From NCBI RefSeq assembly GCF_000568255.1, contig NZ_KK037166.1, positions 2,031,559-2,092,402 of the forward strand: 60,844 nucleotides of DNA. Direction: 5' to 3'. This document shows positions 33,003 through 43,600 of the stretch, one piece after another (position 1 is the first letter of the stretch; the number at the start of each line of letters is the position of its first letter). The notes under the pieces are model-generated. The model saw nothing but the letters and a program-made list of their open reading frames with translations, made no database searches and was not told where the DNA came from. The DNA comes from Kutzneria sp. 744 (lineage in GTDB: Bacteria; Actinomycetota; Actinomycetes; Mycobacteriales; Pseudonocardiaceae). The position numbers were made by a program, and so were the translations under genes.

Positions 33003-34360
33003 TCACGGCCTACCGACCGGCGCGGGCGGCTGCATCGGCCCGAGGTGCGGCTGGAACGGCTGCTGCGCGGCCTGCGGGCCGGTCAGCGGCTGACCGGTCA
33101 TCGGCTGGCCGGGCTGCGGACGCGCGGAGACCTGCGGCAGCGGCACGGTCTGCATGACGCGCTCTACGACTTATAAATGGTTGTGGGTTATGGGTCGATG
33201 CGGGCGGGGCACAGAGAGGAGCGATCGCCCAGAGACATTGATTACTGGCAGACAAACGGGAGAAACCAACTAAGAGGGATTGTAGACTGTCGCCGCGACG
33301 CAGCTGTCCTAACAATACGGATCCCTGTTAGAAAGTTCAACCAGCAGCGATGAAACAGATGGATTGGGTTGAAGTCGCGACCTCGTGGCTCACCTATCGT
33401 AATAGGCCTTCCCAGTTCCCAGCCAAGTCAGGCGGTAAAATGCAGTTGAATATAGTAAGCACTCTGCTGCTCTAGGACAAGTCCTTATTGATTACGGGGA
33501 TCCTGTCGCCGTATATGAGCGGCGGGAAAGATAGGGCTAGAGCAGCTACCGAATGGCGTCCTTCGCGGCGAGGCGCCGTAGGCGACCCAGCCGGCCACGT
33601 CGGTCAGGCCGTGGTCGCCGGGCGACCGCGTGGCCAGCACCAGCCGCACCACGTAGTCCACCAGCGCGTGGTGCACGAAAACCTTGGCGGCGACGTCCTG
33701 CAGCCGGACCAGCTCGTCGGTGCCGAGCACCTGCTGCGGCTGCGGCGGGGCGACGCCCATCCGGTAGACGATCTCGCGCTCCTCCTCGGCCGTCGGGTAC
33801 TCCACGACGATCTTGAAGAGGAACCGGTCGCGCTGGGCCTCCGGCAGCGGGTAGACGCCCTCGTTCTCGATGGGGTTCTGAGTGGCCAGCACGAGGAACG
33901 GGTCGGGCATCGGGAAGGTCCGGCCGCCGATCGACACGTGCCGCTCGGCCATCACCTCCAGCATCGCCGACTGCACCTTGGCCGGCGCGCGGTTGATCTC
34001 GTCGGCCAGCACGAAGTTGGCCACCACCGGGCCCAGCTCGACGTCGAAGGTCTCGCTGCTCTGGCGGTAGATGCGGGTGCCGAGGATGTCGGCCGGCACC
34101 AGGTCCGGGGTGAACTGCACCCGGCTGAACGAGCCGCCGACGACCTTGGCGAAGGTCTCCACGGCGAGCGTCTTGGCCACGCCGGGCACGCCTTCGAGCA
34201 GCAGGTGGCCCTTGGCCAGCAGGCCGACCAGCATGCGCTCGACCAGCCGGTCCTGGCCGACGATCACCCGCTTGACCTCGAACACGGTGCGCTCGAGCAG
34301 TTGGGCGTCCCGAGCCGGCGTGTTCGGCGGCGTGCCCTCGGTGTTCACGGGCTCGCTCAC
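33003..34360 (-). pseudogene. MoxR-type AAA+ ATPase, interrupted
   Basis: The N-terminal 265 residues are a normal MoxR: VFEVKRVIVGQD, Walker A GVPGVAKT, Walker B VLADEINRAP, then ATQNPIENEGVYPLPEAQ and the sensor-2 segment VAYGASPR. At about 33565 the frame enters foreign DNA and stops at 33485. The MoxR tail reappears at 33171 to 33003 (VVERVMQTVPLPQV, then a Pro/Gln-rich end). Roughly 50 codons of the C-terminal lid are missing, replaced by about 390 bp. GTG 34360 has AGGAGGTCC upstream. The shortened product keeps the ATP site but lacks the lid, so it is probably inactive. Confidence 0.85.
33172..33565. mobile_element. AT-rich foreign insertion within moxR
   Basis: About 394 bp of much lower G/C than anything around it, bounded by moxR sequence on both sides and accompanied by loss of about 155 bp of moxR. 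No inverted ends or target duplication were found. It holds one small plus-strand frame, ATG 33350 to TAG 33475 (41 codons, MDWVEVATSWLTYRNRPSQF within it), of unknown meaning. Its origin (phage, plasmid or IS debris) cannot be told. Confidence 0.6.
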
Positions 34361-34407
34361 GTGCGGACCTCCTAGATGACGGCGTGCTCCGACGGTAGGT
34401 AACCCGA

Positions 34408-34965
34408 TCACCGGTGAGGGTGCTGTGAAGCAGCCTTGGCCAGGTCGGCGGGCGTGTCCACGTCGACGGTCTCCCCCGGCTCGGCGGTGACGGAGGCGTA
34501 GTCCAGCGCCCCCAGCACCGAGCGCAGCGACGCGCCCGCCGGGTCCTTGGGCAGCACTCTACGCAGGGAGTCCGTCCGCCACACGCCGATGAGCCACTGC
34601 GCGTGACCGTCGTCGAGCAAGGCCCCGTCGGCCGTCACGGCGTTGCGCAGCCGGGCCACGGTGTCCGCCGTGACGCCGACGAGGTCCGCGGCCAGCACGG
34701 CGACCGACGTCGCCTCGCCGATCAGCTCCAGACCGGCGGCCAGCCCGGCGACGGGGCCGCCGCCGGGCGGGTCCTCACGGGCCCAGAAGACGGTGCGGTC
34801 GGTGGTCGTGGCCGGTCCGACCACGACCACCGGCGACGCGTCGGCGACCGCTGTCAGGCAGCGGTCGAGCAGGGTGCGGCCGGCCACGACCAGCGCCGGC
34901 TTGTGCATCCCGCCCATCCTGCTGCCGCGGCCACCGGCCAGCAGCACCGCGGCGAAGTCCGTCAC
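34408..34965 (-). CDS. MobA-like NTP transferase (molybdenum cofactor guanylyltransferase type)
   Basis: A 185-residue nucleotidyltransferase. The N-terminal signature is AAVLLAGGRGSRMGG with K in MHKPAL; a further strand reads VAVLAADLVGVTADTV, where the canonical DLP has DLV; REDPPGGGPVAGLAAGL is typical of MobA. It would add GMP to molybdopterin. GTG 34965 overlaps the stop of the upstream secreted-protein gene (GTGA, 34962-34965), which implies coupled translation even though the two products have no obvious link. Confidence 0.83.
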   Translation of the reverse strand: MTDFAAVLLAGGRGSRMGGMHKPALVVAGRTLLDRCLTAVADASPVVVVGPATTTDRTVFWAREDPPGGGPVAGLAAGLELIGEATSVAVLAADLVGVTADTVARLRNAVTADGALLDDGHAQWLIGVWRTDSLRRVLPKDPAGASLRSVLGALDYASVTAEPGETVDVDTPADLAKAASQHPHR

Positions 34966-35963
34966 GCAGAGGACACTAGCCGCCACACCACGGGCTGACC
35001 GCCGTCACCGACCGAGCCTTCCGAGGACCAGCCGGCGATGGTGCCGTCATCGTCGACGAACCGGGCCCGCGCCTTGGTCGTGCCGGGCAGCAACGGCAGC
35101 TCGGTCAGGAACGTCGTGCCCTGCCACACCGCCGCCGGGCCGTTCTGCACGCTCGGCTCGTACTCCTCGCCGACGATCAGGCCGGACGCGTTGACGTCCC
35201 ACGTCGACATGCCGTGGTCGAGCGGCGTCGCAACGTAATCCGGCCCGGTCCACATCAGCGCCTGCGACTCCGCGCCGCCGACCACCACGCCATGGCGGAT
35301 GGTGGTGGCCCACACGTAGGTGTGGCCGGGAGCGGACAGCGGGCGGGCGACTCCGTTGCGGACCACGTACGGAGTCGTGTCGTCCTTGTTCACCAGCACG
35401 GTGCCGTCGTAGTCGATCGCCGCCGGCGTGGAGTTCGCCGGGGCGCCGGCCAGTGGCCGCAGACCGGCCTGGCCGAGCGGCGACCAGTACAGCACCACCG
35501 TGGACGACTGCTGCCCCAGCGGGTCGACCGCCTGCACCGCGATGTCGCCACGTGGCCCCATCGCCGCACGCCGGATGTCCGTGTACCGCCCCGTCACCAC
35601 CTGGTGGTAACCCGAGCCGTCCAGCGTGAACAGCTTCGCCGCGCCGTCCCCCGCATCGGCAATGATCAGCACCGTGCCGCTGTTGCTCTCTCCGACCACC
35701 TGGCCGAAGTCCGCACCCGGCGGCATGCCGTGGTCGGTGGGCCGGCCGTCCTTCCAGGTGACGAGGGTGAACCGGTCCGGCGTGAACATCATCCCGGCGT
35801 AACCGCCGTGGCCGTCGGACGCCTCCAGATACCCCGGCGACACCCCCGGCGGCAGCGGCAGCGCGCTCACCTCCCAGTGCGGCGTGCCGGCCAATGCGGG
35901 CGTTGCGGTCGCCACCGTGGCGACCACCACCGCCGCCGCGACTCCCAGCGTCTTCCACCCCAT
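34962..35963 (-). CDS. Secreted protein of unknown function, beta-propeller-like
   Basis: A 333-residue exported protein: signal peptide MGWKTLGVAAAVVVATVATA ending before AGTPHWEVS. The mature part has recurring strands of the type W-x-G... and GTVL(I/V), e.g. SGTVLIIADAGDG, DGTVLVNKDDT and DGTIAGWSSEG, which suggests a propeller-like fold related to HAF-repeat proteins, without a recognised catalytic motif. ATG 35963 has GAGGGGGAAG upstream. The stop overlaps the MobA-like start. Confidence 0.72.
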   Translation of the reverse strand: MGWKTLGVAAAVVVATVATATPALAGTPHWEVSALPLPPGVSPGYLEASDGHGGYAGMMFTPDRFTLVTWKDGRPTDHGMPPGADFGQVVGESNSGTVLIIADAGDGAAKLFTLDGSGYHQVVTGRYTDIRRAAMGPRGDIAVQAVDPLGQQSSTVVLYWSPLGQAGLRPLAGAPANSTPAAIDYDGTVLVNKDDTTPYVVRNGVARPLSAPGHTYVWATTIRHGVVVGGAESQALMWTGPDYVATPLDHGMSTWDVNASGLIVGEEYEPSVQNGPAAVWQGTTFLTELPLLPGTTKARARFVDDDGTIAGWSSEGSVGDGGQPVVWRLVSSA

Positions 35964-36033
35964 GCGCTTCCCCCTCGGGATCGTCTGGCTCTCCGAGGGT
36001 TCACGCACCAGGTGCCCGAAAGGTTGTCCGGTT

Positions 36034-36504
36034 TCAGGCTTCTACGAGTTTTGCCAGCTTGTCGTAGGAGTCGTTGACGCCGTGCTCCATGCCGCTGGCC
36101 AGCATGGCGTCGCGGGCCTCGACCGACGGGAACACGGAGCGGGTGTGCATGCGGGTGCGGCCGCCGAGGTCGGTGTAGGTGACCGTCTCCAGGCTGATCT
36201 GGCCGGGCGCGCCCTCGAACTCGAAGGTCTGGACGACGCACTCGTCCTTCGCCACGGTGTGGAAGACGCCGCGGAAGCGGTACTCGGTGCCGTCGGCGTC
36301 GCGGTTGACGTAGCGGTAGCTGCCGCCGGGGCGCGCGTCGTACTCCTCGACGTCCGTGGACAGCTCGCGCGGGCCGAGCCACTGGGCGATGAGGTCGGGG
36401 TCGGTGGCGGCGCGGAACACCTGGGCCGGGGTGGCCTCGAACTCGCGCGAGATGTCGATGAACGGGGTGCCGGGCTGGGCGGTGATGGTGGTCGGGTTGC
36501 TCAT
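36034..36504 (-). CDS. SRPBCC/AHSA1-family protein
   Basis: A 156-residue START-like domain protein: ISREFEATPAQVFRAATDPD, QWLGPRELSTDVEEYDARPG, GSYRYV and HGVNDSYDKLAKLVEA are typical of AHSA1-type (activator of Hsp90 ATPase homologue) proteins in actinobacteria. It probably binds a hydrophobic ligand. ATG 36504 overlaps the stop of the ArsR gene (ATGA, 36501-36504). ArsR-SRPBCC pairs of this form are very common, the regulator controlling its own operon. Confidence 0.9.
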   Translation of the reverse strand: MSNPTTITAQPGTPFIDISREFEATPAQVFRAATDPDLIAQWLGPRELSTDVEEYDARPGGSYRYVNRDADGTEYRFRGVFHTVAKDECVVQTFEFEGAPGQISLETVTYTDLGGRTRMHTRSVFPSVEARDAMLASGMEHGVNDSYDKLAKLVEA

Positions 36505-36839
36505 GTCGATTCCTCCTCCTTGAGGGCCTCCAGCACGGCGTCGAGCCGCCGGTGCCGGCTTTCGGCCGCGAGCCGATACGTGTCGATCCACGCCGTGAGC
36601 TGCTCCAGGGCGCCGGCGTCGAGGTGACACGGGCGGCGCTGGCCGTCGCGACTGCGGGTGATCAGGCCCGCGGACTCCAACACCTGGATGTGCCGGGACA
36701 CCGCCTGCTTGGTGATGTCGAACGGCTCGGCCAGCTCGTTCACCGTCGCGTCGCTCCGCGACAGGCGGGCGATCAGGGCCCGCCGCACGGGGTCGCCGAG
36801 CGCGGCGAACGCGCGGTCCAGTTGCTCGTCGGGGGCCAT
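36501..36839 (-). CDS. ArsR-family regulator
   Basis: A 112-residue winged-helix repressor: RAFAALGDPVRRALIARLSR, recognition helix ITKQAVSRHIQVLESAGLI and wing RSRDGQRRPCHLD. No metal-binding cysteine pair of the ArsR type is seen, in keeping with the group that pairs with SRPBCC proteins. ATG 36839. Repeated GGTTGA motifs just upstream are likely its operator, giving self-repression; the SARP gene 230 bases away is divergent. Confidence 0.9.
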   Translation of the reverse strand: MAPDEQLDRAFAALGDPVRRALIARLSRSDATVNELAEPFDITKQAVSRHIQVLESAGLITRSRDGQRRPCHLDAGALEQLTAWIDTYRLAAESRHRRLDAVLEALKEEEST

Positions 36840-36841
36840 TG

Positions 36842-36873
36842 TCAACCAATCTGTTTATCAACCGATGCGTTGA
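36842..36873. promoter_or_regulatory. Candidate ArsR operator
   Basis: TCAAC (36858-36862), six bases, GTTGA (36869-36873) form an inverted repeat, and a further TCAACCA lies at 36842, directly beside the ArsR start. The position overlaps where the ArsR promoter must be. Confidence 0.5.
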
Positions 36874-37072
36874 CTATGGCACCGTCGGCCCCCGTCCGCA
36901 AGGGCACGGCGGAAGTGGACATGGGCGGGCGGTTTCCGAGACAGGCTCGGGAAACCGCGGTGACGGGCGGCACTGCCGATCACGCTGTTCGGCGGGATCG
37001 CAATTTCCGCCCCGGTGGCTACACTCCGCACATGCACTGTCGCACCGCAGCACGACCCGGGGACGCTCGGGC

Positions 37073-40000
37073 GTGACCGCACCACTGCGGGTCCAGCTGC
37101 TCGGCCCGGTCCGCGCCTGGCGCGGCGAGCAGGAGGTCGATCTCGGCACGGCGGGGCGGCGGGCGGTGTTCGCGATCCTGGCCATGGCGGCCGGGAAGGC
37201 GGTCACCCGCGAGGAGCTGGTCGACGGCGTCTGGGGCGAGGACCCGCCGGCCCGCGCGGTCGGCATCCTGCACACGTACATCTCCGACCTGCGGCGATCC
37301 CTCCAGCAGCGGGTCCGCGGCAGCAACCAGTCCACCGAGCACGTGCTGGAGTCGGTGGGCTCGGCGTACGCGCTGCACGTGGACCGCACGCAGCTGGATG
37401 TCACGAGGTTCGACGCTCTGCGGTCGGCGGCCGACGATCTCGGCGCCTCGCTGCGGTCGGTGACGGCGGCTTTGGCTCTGTGGCAAGGCGAGGCCTTCTC
37501 GGGACTGTCGGGGCCGTTCGCCGAGCTGCACCGGGCGCGGCTGGCCGAACTGCGGCTGGCGACGTTGGAACGCCGCTGCGCGCTGCTGCTGGCCCTGGGC
37601 AACCAGGACAGTGCGATCACCGAACTCGCCGGCCTGGTGCGGGAACACCCGCGCCGGGAAGGCCTGCGCGGCCTGCTGATGGTGGCGCTGTACCGGGCCG
37701 GCCGCCGCGACGAGGCGCTGGCCGAGTTCGAGAGCGCACGCGAGGTCCTGGTCAACGAGCTCGGTCTGGACCCGGGCCCGGTGCTTCAGGACATCCACGA
37801 CCGAATCCAGGCCCAGCAGAAGGTGCCGATCCCCGGCATCGGCACGCAGCACGACCAGCTGGCCCCCGCGACCCGCCAGCCGGAAGTGCCAACCCAGTTC
37901 GTCGGACGGCCGCGAGAAGTGGCCTGGCTGCGGGCGCTTGTGGTCGCGCTGGCCGACGGCGCGGGCGGCTGCGTGCTGGTCGAGGGCGAGCCCGGCATCG
38001 GCAAGTCCGCGTTGCTGGCGGTCGGCCTGGCCGACGCGCCGGTGGCCGGCTGCCGCGTGGTGTGGGCGCTGGGTGAGGACCTGTCGGGCGACGGCCCGCT
38101 GGCCCCGATCAGCCGGCTGCTGTCGTTCGTCGACCAGGCCTGTGCAGAGGCGCCGCTGATCCTGGTGATCGACGACGTGCAGTGGCTCGACGAGACCGGT
38201 CTGCTGGCGTGGCACCGGTTGTCCCGACTGACCCAGCAGCTTCCGCTGCTGCTGGTCGGCGCGCGTCGCACGAACCCCACCGCGCACCACGTGGACCTGG
38301 CCGGCGGCCGCACGCTGGCCCTCAGCCGGCTGCACGCGGACGACGTGCACGAGCTGGCGGCCCGGATCGTCGGGGCGTCGCTGGGCACCGTGCTGCGGGG
38401 CCTGGTCGACCACGCCGCCGGCAATCCGTTGCACGTCCGGGAACTCGTCGACGGGCTGGTTCGGGAGTCCATGCTGCGCACCGTGGACGGCGTCGCCGAC
38501 GTCGACCCGTCCAGCGGCTTCGACGCGCACCGGGCCATGGCCGTGGTAGCCGCGCGGCGGCTGGAGTTCCTGTCCCCCACGGCATTGGACCGACTGCGCT
38601 GGGCGGCGCTGCTCGGCGTCGAGTTCGACCTGGCCGACCTGGCGGCGATCGTCGGCGCCTCCGCCGCCGACCTGGTCGGCGCGGTCGAGGAGGCCACCGA
38701 CGCCGGCCTGCTGGTGGATGCCGGCAATCGTTTGGCGTTCCGGGATCCGGCCGTGCGGCAGGCGCTGTACGAGGAGCGCCCGGCGGCCGTCCGCACGACG
38801 CTGCACCGCGAATCGGCCAAGGCCCTGGCCCACGCCGGGGCCCCGGTGGAGCGGACCGCCGCGCAGCTGGCGGCGGCCGGCGAGTTCGACCCCTGGTCGG
38901 TGCAGTGGCTGCTGGCCAACGTGGAGACGGTCGCGGGGCGCGATCCGGGGCTCGTGCTGACGCTGCTGGACCGTGCGCTGGACAGCACGTCACCGACGCC
39001 GGAGGAGCGGGAATTCCTGCTGGTCAGCCAGGTTCGCCGGCAGTTCCGGCTGGGCCGGCAGCCCGAGGCGGCCTCCCGTGCGCTGCTCGACATCACCCGG
39101 GATCCGGCCCACGCCGCCGAAATGCGCTGGATCCTGGCCTGCCTGACCTACCGGCGCGGCGATATCGCCCAGGCCATCGCCGATCTCCGTGCGGCGGCGG
39201 CCGATCCGTCCGCGCCGGACTTCTGGGCCGCCCGTCACGACACGCTGCGGGCCCAGTTCGAACGGACCGGCCTGGACGACCTCGACACCGCCGAGGCCAC
39301 CGCCCGCGCCGCCCTCGTCGATGCCACGGAGGCGAACGACGCCCCAGCCATCGCCGCCGCGGAGCAGGAGCTCTGGTACGTGGAATCGGTGCGCCGCAAC
39401 CACTCCGCGGCGCTTACGCACGTGAACAACGCGCTGGCCGCCGCGACCGGCAACCAGCACCTGGTGGACCTCCAGATCAACCTGCTCGGCGCGCGGCTGT
39501 TCAGCCTGCAGAACCTGGACCGGCTCACCGACGGCACCGACACCGTGGCCCGCACTCGCGCGATGGTCCGCCGCACCGGGCTGCCGTCCGGGCGCGTCCA
39601 CATCGGCGCCGCCGTGCACTACTACTGGCTCGGCCGCTGGGACGAGGCGCTGGCCGAGCTGGACTCGATCATCGGCGACGAGCCCGAGATCACCATCTTC
39701 GACCTGCGGTCCCGGGTTCCGCTGCTGCAGTACGGCACCGCGGCGATGATCACCGGGCACCGCGGCGACACCGAGCAGCTGCACGCGCACCTGCGCACGG
39801 CGTCGTCGTACCCGGTGATCGCGCCCGGCGACCAGGAGAACAGCGACTTCTTCCTGGCGGCCAAGGCCACGGCCGCCGAACAGGACGGCGACCTCGCCGC
39901 CGCGGTGTCGGCCTACGAACCGATCCTCGACACGTCCTATGGTCGGATGACGTTGCGGCACCAGTGGTTGCCGGACCTGACCCGGATCGCATTGGACGCC

Positions 40001-40612
40001 GGCGAGCCCGATGTCGCCACGGCGGCGTTGCACCTGGCCCAGGCCGAAGCCGCCGCGGAAACGGTGCCAGCGCGGGCTTTCCACGCCGCCCAGCGCTGCG
40101 CCGCGCTGATCGCCCAGGACCCGGAGCCGCTCCTTGTCGTGGCACAGCGGTACCGCGAGGCCGGCCGGCGCGTCGAGTTCGCGATCACGAGCGAGGACGC
40201 CGCCGTGCTGTTGGCCCGGCGCGGCGAGATCGACCGTGCCCGCCACACGTTTCGGGAAGCCCTGCTCATCTATGCAGAGCTGGGTGCCTCTTGGGACATC
40301 CGACGCGCGGAGTCGCGGCTGCGCGAATTCGGCATCCGGCGGGCCGGCGTGTCGACCGGGCAGCCGACCGTCGCCGGCTGGCACGCCCTGGTGGGAGACG
40401 AGGTCCGGGTCGCGGAGCTGGTCGCGCTGGGCCGGTCCAACCCCGAGATCGCGGCCGAGCTGGCGCTGTCCCGGCGGGTCGTGCAGGCCCATGTCTCACG
40501 CATCATGCAGAAGCTGGGGGTGGACTCGCGAGCGGCCCTGACGGGTAAGGTGTCCGGGCATTCGGCGCCGGCGGGGACCGTGCCCATCGAGACTGGGGAA
40601 CGCAGTGGCTGA
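37073..40612 (+). CDS. Large SARP-type regulator: winged helix, BTAD, AAA ATPase, TPR region and LuxR helix-turn-helix
   Basis: A 1179-residue regulator with DNA-binding domains at both ends. Residues 1-95 are an OmpR-like winged helix of SARP type (LRVQLLGPVRAWRGEQEVDL); 97-240 are the bacterial transcriptional activator domain; an NTPase follows with Walker A GEPGIGKS (305-312) and Walker B LILVIDDVQWLD (D367-D368); 550-1100 are helical repeats; about 1115-1156 are a LuxR-type HTH (GRSNPEIAAELALSRRVVQA). GTG 37073. The combination resembles AfsR/PikD-type activators of secondary metabolism. Its end overlaps the start of a paralogue by eight bases. No biosynthetic genes are in view; the neighbouring MFS exporter (44273) is a plausible target. 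Confidence 0.9.
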   Translation: MTAPLRVQLLGPVRAWRGEQEVDLGTAGRRAVFAILAMAAGKAVTREELVDGVWGEDPPARAVGILHTYISDLRRSLQQRVRGSNQSTEHVLESVGSAYALHVDRTQLDVTRFDALRSAADDLGASLRSVTAALALWQGEAFSGLSGPFAELHRARLAELRLATLERRCALLLALGNQDSAITELAGLVREHPRREGLRGLLMVALYRAGRRDEALAEFESAREVLVNELGLDPGPVLQDIHDRIQAQQKVPIPGIGTQHDQLAPATRQPEVPTQFVGRPREVAWLRALVVALADGAGGCVLVEGEPGIGKSALLAVGLADAPVAGCRVVWALGEDLSGDGPLAPISRLLSFVDQACAEAPLILVIDDVQWLDETGLLAWHRLSRLTQQLPLLLVGARRTNPTAHHVDLAGGRTLALSRLHADDVHELAARIVGASLGTVLRGLVDHAAGNPLHVRELVDGLVRESMLRTVDGVADVDPSSGFDAHRAMAVVAARRLEFLSPTALDRLRWAALLGVEFDLADLAAIVGASAADLVGAVEEATDAGLLVDAGNRLAFRDPAVRQALYEERPAAVRTTLHRESAKALAHAGAPVERTAAQLAAAGEFDPWSVQWLLANVETVAGRDPGLVLTLLDRALDSTSPTPEEREFLLVSQVRRQFRLGRQPEAASRALLDITRDPAHAAEMRWILACLTYRRGDIAQAIADLRAAAADPSAPDFWAARHDTLRAQFERTGLDDLDTAEATARAALVDATEANDAPAIAAAEQELWYVESVRRNHSAALTHVNNALAAATGNQHLVDLQINLLGARLFSLQNLDRLTDGTDTVARTRAMVRRTGLPSGRVHIGAAVHYYWLGRWDEALAELDSIIGDEPEITIFDLRSRVPLLQYGTAAMITGHRGDTEQLHAHLRTASSYPVIAPGDQENSDFFLAAKATAAEQDGDLAAAVSAYEPILDTSYGRMTLRHQWLPDLTRIALDAGEPDVATAALHLAQAEAAAETVPARAFHAAQRCAALIAQDPEPLLVVAQRYREAGRRVEFAITSEDAAVLLARRGEIDRARHTFREALLIYAELGASWDIRRAESRLREFGIRRAGVSTGQPTVAGWHALVGDEVRVAELVALGRSNPEIAAELALSRRVVQAHVSRIMQKLGVDSRAALTGKVSGHSAPAGTVPIETGERSG

Positions 40613-43600
40613 TCAGGCCCGGGAACTGAGGGTCGAACTGCTGGGCCCCGTGCTCGTCCGACGGGACGGGGACGAGCACAAGCTCGGGGCCCCGCGCCAG
40701 CGCGCGCTGCTCGCGGTGTTGGCCGCCCGCCCGGACAAGGTGGTGTCCAGAGAGGACCTGATCAACGCGATCTGGGGTCACGAGGCGCCGCCGTCGGCCG
40801 ATGGCAGCGTCTACACCTACGTTTCCGGCCTGCGTCGCGCGTTGGAACCCGATCGCGGCAACCGCGCCGTCTCCTCCCTGCTGCTGTCGGAGGGCCCCGG
40901 CTATCGGCTGCGTGTCGACGCCGCCGATGTGGACCTGCACGAGTTCGACGCGTTGCTGCGCAAGGCCGAACAGGCGGTGGCGGACGGCGATCAGTCGGCC
41001 GCGGCCGAGGCCGCCGACCGCGCTTTGGCTCTGTGGCATGGAGAACCGCTGTCCGGTTTGCCCGGTCCGTGGGCGGCCAGCCTGCGGGACCGGCTGCTCA
41101 CCAACCGCCTCGACCTGCTGGAGATCCGCGCCGGCGCGGGACTGGCCGCCGGTCAGCACGCGGAACTCGTCGCCGAGCTGACCGCGCTCGTGCGGGAGAA
41201 CCCGCTGCACGAGGGCCTGCGCGGGCTGCTGATGATCGCGCTGTACCGGGTCGGTCGGCAGGCCGACGCCGTGGAGCAGTTCCGTGCGGCGGCCCGGGTG
41301 TTGATGGACGAGCTCGGCACCGTTCCCGGCGCGCGATTGGCCGAGATCCAGCAGCAGATCCTCACCAACGACCCGGCCCTGGCCGCGCCGACCGTCGCCG
41401 CGCCGGCCCCGGTCCGTCGCCGACCGGCGTGGTGGGCCTCGCGGCCCCGCCCCCGGGCGCGGACCTTCGTCGCCCGCACCCATGAGCTTTCCGTGCTGCG
41501 CCAGGCGGTTCGTGACGTCGGCGGCGGCCGGGGCGGCGTGCTGCTGGTCGAGGGCGAGCCCGGCATCGGCAAGTCGGAGCTGTTGACCACGGGCATGGCC
41601 GGCTGCGAGGACGCCGGCGTGCAGCTGGTGTGGGGCGCGGGTGACGAGCTGGCGAGCCGGTTTCCGTTGCGGCTCATGCTGGACTGCCTGGGCATCGACG
41701 CCGATTCGCCCGATCCGGCCCGGGCCCGGGTCGCGGAGATGATGCGGCTGGCCCAGTCACCTTTGTCTCTTTATAGAGTGGATTCCGTTGCGGCTCATGC
41801 TGGACTGCCTGGGCATCGACGCCGATTCGCCCGATCCGGCCCGGGCCCGGGTCGCGGAGATGATGCGGCTGGCCCAGTCCAGCCGCGATCCGCTCGGCGG
41901 CGGCGATCCGACGTTGGCCGTGGTCAACGAGCTGGTCGCCATCGTGCAGGAGATGTGCGCCGAGGGCCCGCTCACGCTGGTGGCCGACGACATCCAGTGG
42001 GCCGACGAGGCCAGCCTGCTGGTGTTCAGCCGGCTGGCCCTGGAGACCGCCACGCTGCCGCTGCTCCTGGTCGGCTCGCTGCGCCCGGTGCCGCGAACCG
42101 CCGTACTCGACGGGGTTCGGGACATCGTGGCCAAGCAGGGCGGCCCTGTGCTTCAGCTCGCGCCTTTGGCCGGGGGCGAGGTCGCCGAGCTGTTGCAGGG
42201 CATCGTCGGCGGCACGCCGGGCTCCGGTTTACTCGGCCTGGCCGACCGAGCCGCCGGAAATCCCTTGTACGTGGGCGAGTTGGCCGACGCCTTACTCCGG
42301 GACCGCCATGTCGAGGTGACGGCCGGCCGGGCCGAGGTGTCGGCCGTCGGTGACGTGTCGGTGCCGACCTCGCTGTCGTCGGCTTTGACGCACCGGCTGG
42401 GCTTCCTCACCGCTACCACCACGGAAGTGTTGCGCCGGGCGGCTTTGCTCGGCACCGAGTTCGCGACGGCCGACCTGAGCGTGCTGTTGGGGCGGCCGGT
42501 CGCCGAGCTGCTGCCGGCGCTGGAGGAGGCCGCCGCCGCGAAGGTGTTGCTGGCCAACGGGAATCGCTACAACTTCCGGCACGCCCTCATCCGCCAGGCC
42601 CTCTACGACGCCACCTCTCCCACCGTGCGCACCGTGTTGCACCGGCAGGCCGCCGAGCGGCTGGACCGGGCCGGCGCGTCGATGGAAACCGTTGCACGGC
42701 AGCTGGTCGCGTCTCCGGTGGCCGTGGACTCGTGGGTGATCGACTGGATGCTCCAGCACGGCGAGCGGATCGCGCACCGGGCGCCGGACATCGGGTTGGA
42801 CCTGTTGCGCAGGGTTGTCTCCGTCTGCGAGCAGGACGATCCTCGGCACGTGGACCTGACCGCCGTGTTGGCCCGGGTGCTGTACTGGCGCGGGGAGCTG
42901 CCCGAGGACGAGGTTCGGTCGGTGCTGGCGCTGACCCGTGATCCCGATCTGGCCGGCGAGATGCAGTGGATCCGGGCCGTCATCTTCTACCGTCGCGGGC
43001 AGGAGGGGCATTCCGTCACGGCGCTGCGGGAAGCCGCTTCGGCGCCCGAGATCTCGGCGGTGTGGCAGGCCCGGTGCCAGGCGTTGTTGGCCGTGCGGGA
43101 GGGCATGGGGCTGTTGGAGTTCGCCTCCGCCAAGGCCACCGCGCTGGCGGCCATCGACCGTGGCGAGAAGGCCGGCGACAACTTCGCCGTCGCTTTCGCT
43201 TTGCAGGCGCTGTGGTTGTTCGAGTCCATCGACCGCGATCATGCCGCCGCTCTGCGTTACGTGGACGAGGCTTTGGCCGTTGTCGCCGACGATGCCAGCC
43301 TGGCGCACCTGCATCTGAGCCTGCTCGACAATCGTGTGTTCAGCCTCCAGAACCTCGACCGCCTCGACGACGCCGATCATGCTCTGTCGGCCGTTCGCAC
43401 CTTGGTGCACCGTTATCAGCTGCCCGGCGGTCTGCCGATGTCCACCGCCGTCAACCATTATTGGGCCGGCCGGTGGAGCGATGGCCTGCTGGAGCTGAGC
43501 ATCATCACCCAGTCCGGTCCCGAGCTGGCCTTCCTGGGCCTGCGCGAGAGCAGCCCCATGCTCTTGCTTTCCCATGGCGTCGCCGCTTTGATCGCAGCCC

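Noticed and set aside
33010-33315. 101-codon minus frame at the moxR insertion
   Set aside because: Half lies in inserted DNA and half is antisense-like reading of the moxR tail in the wrong frame.
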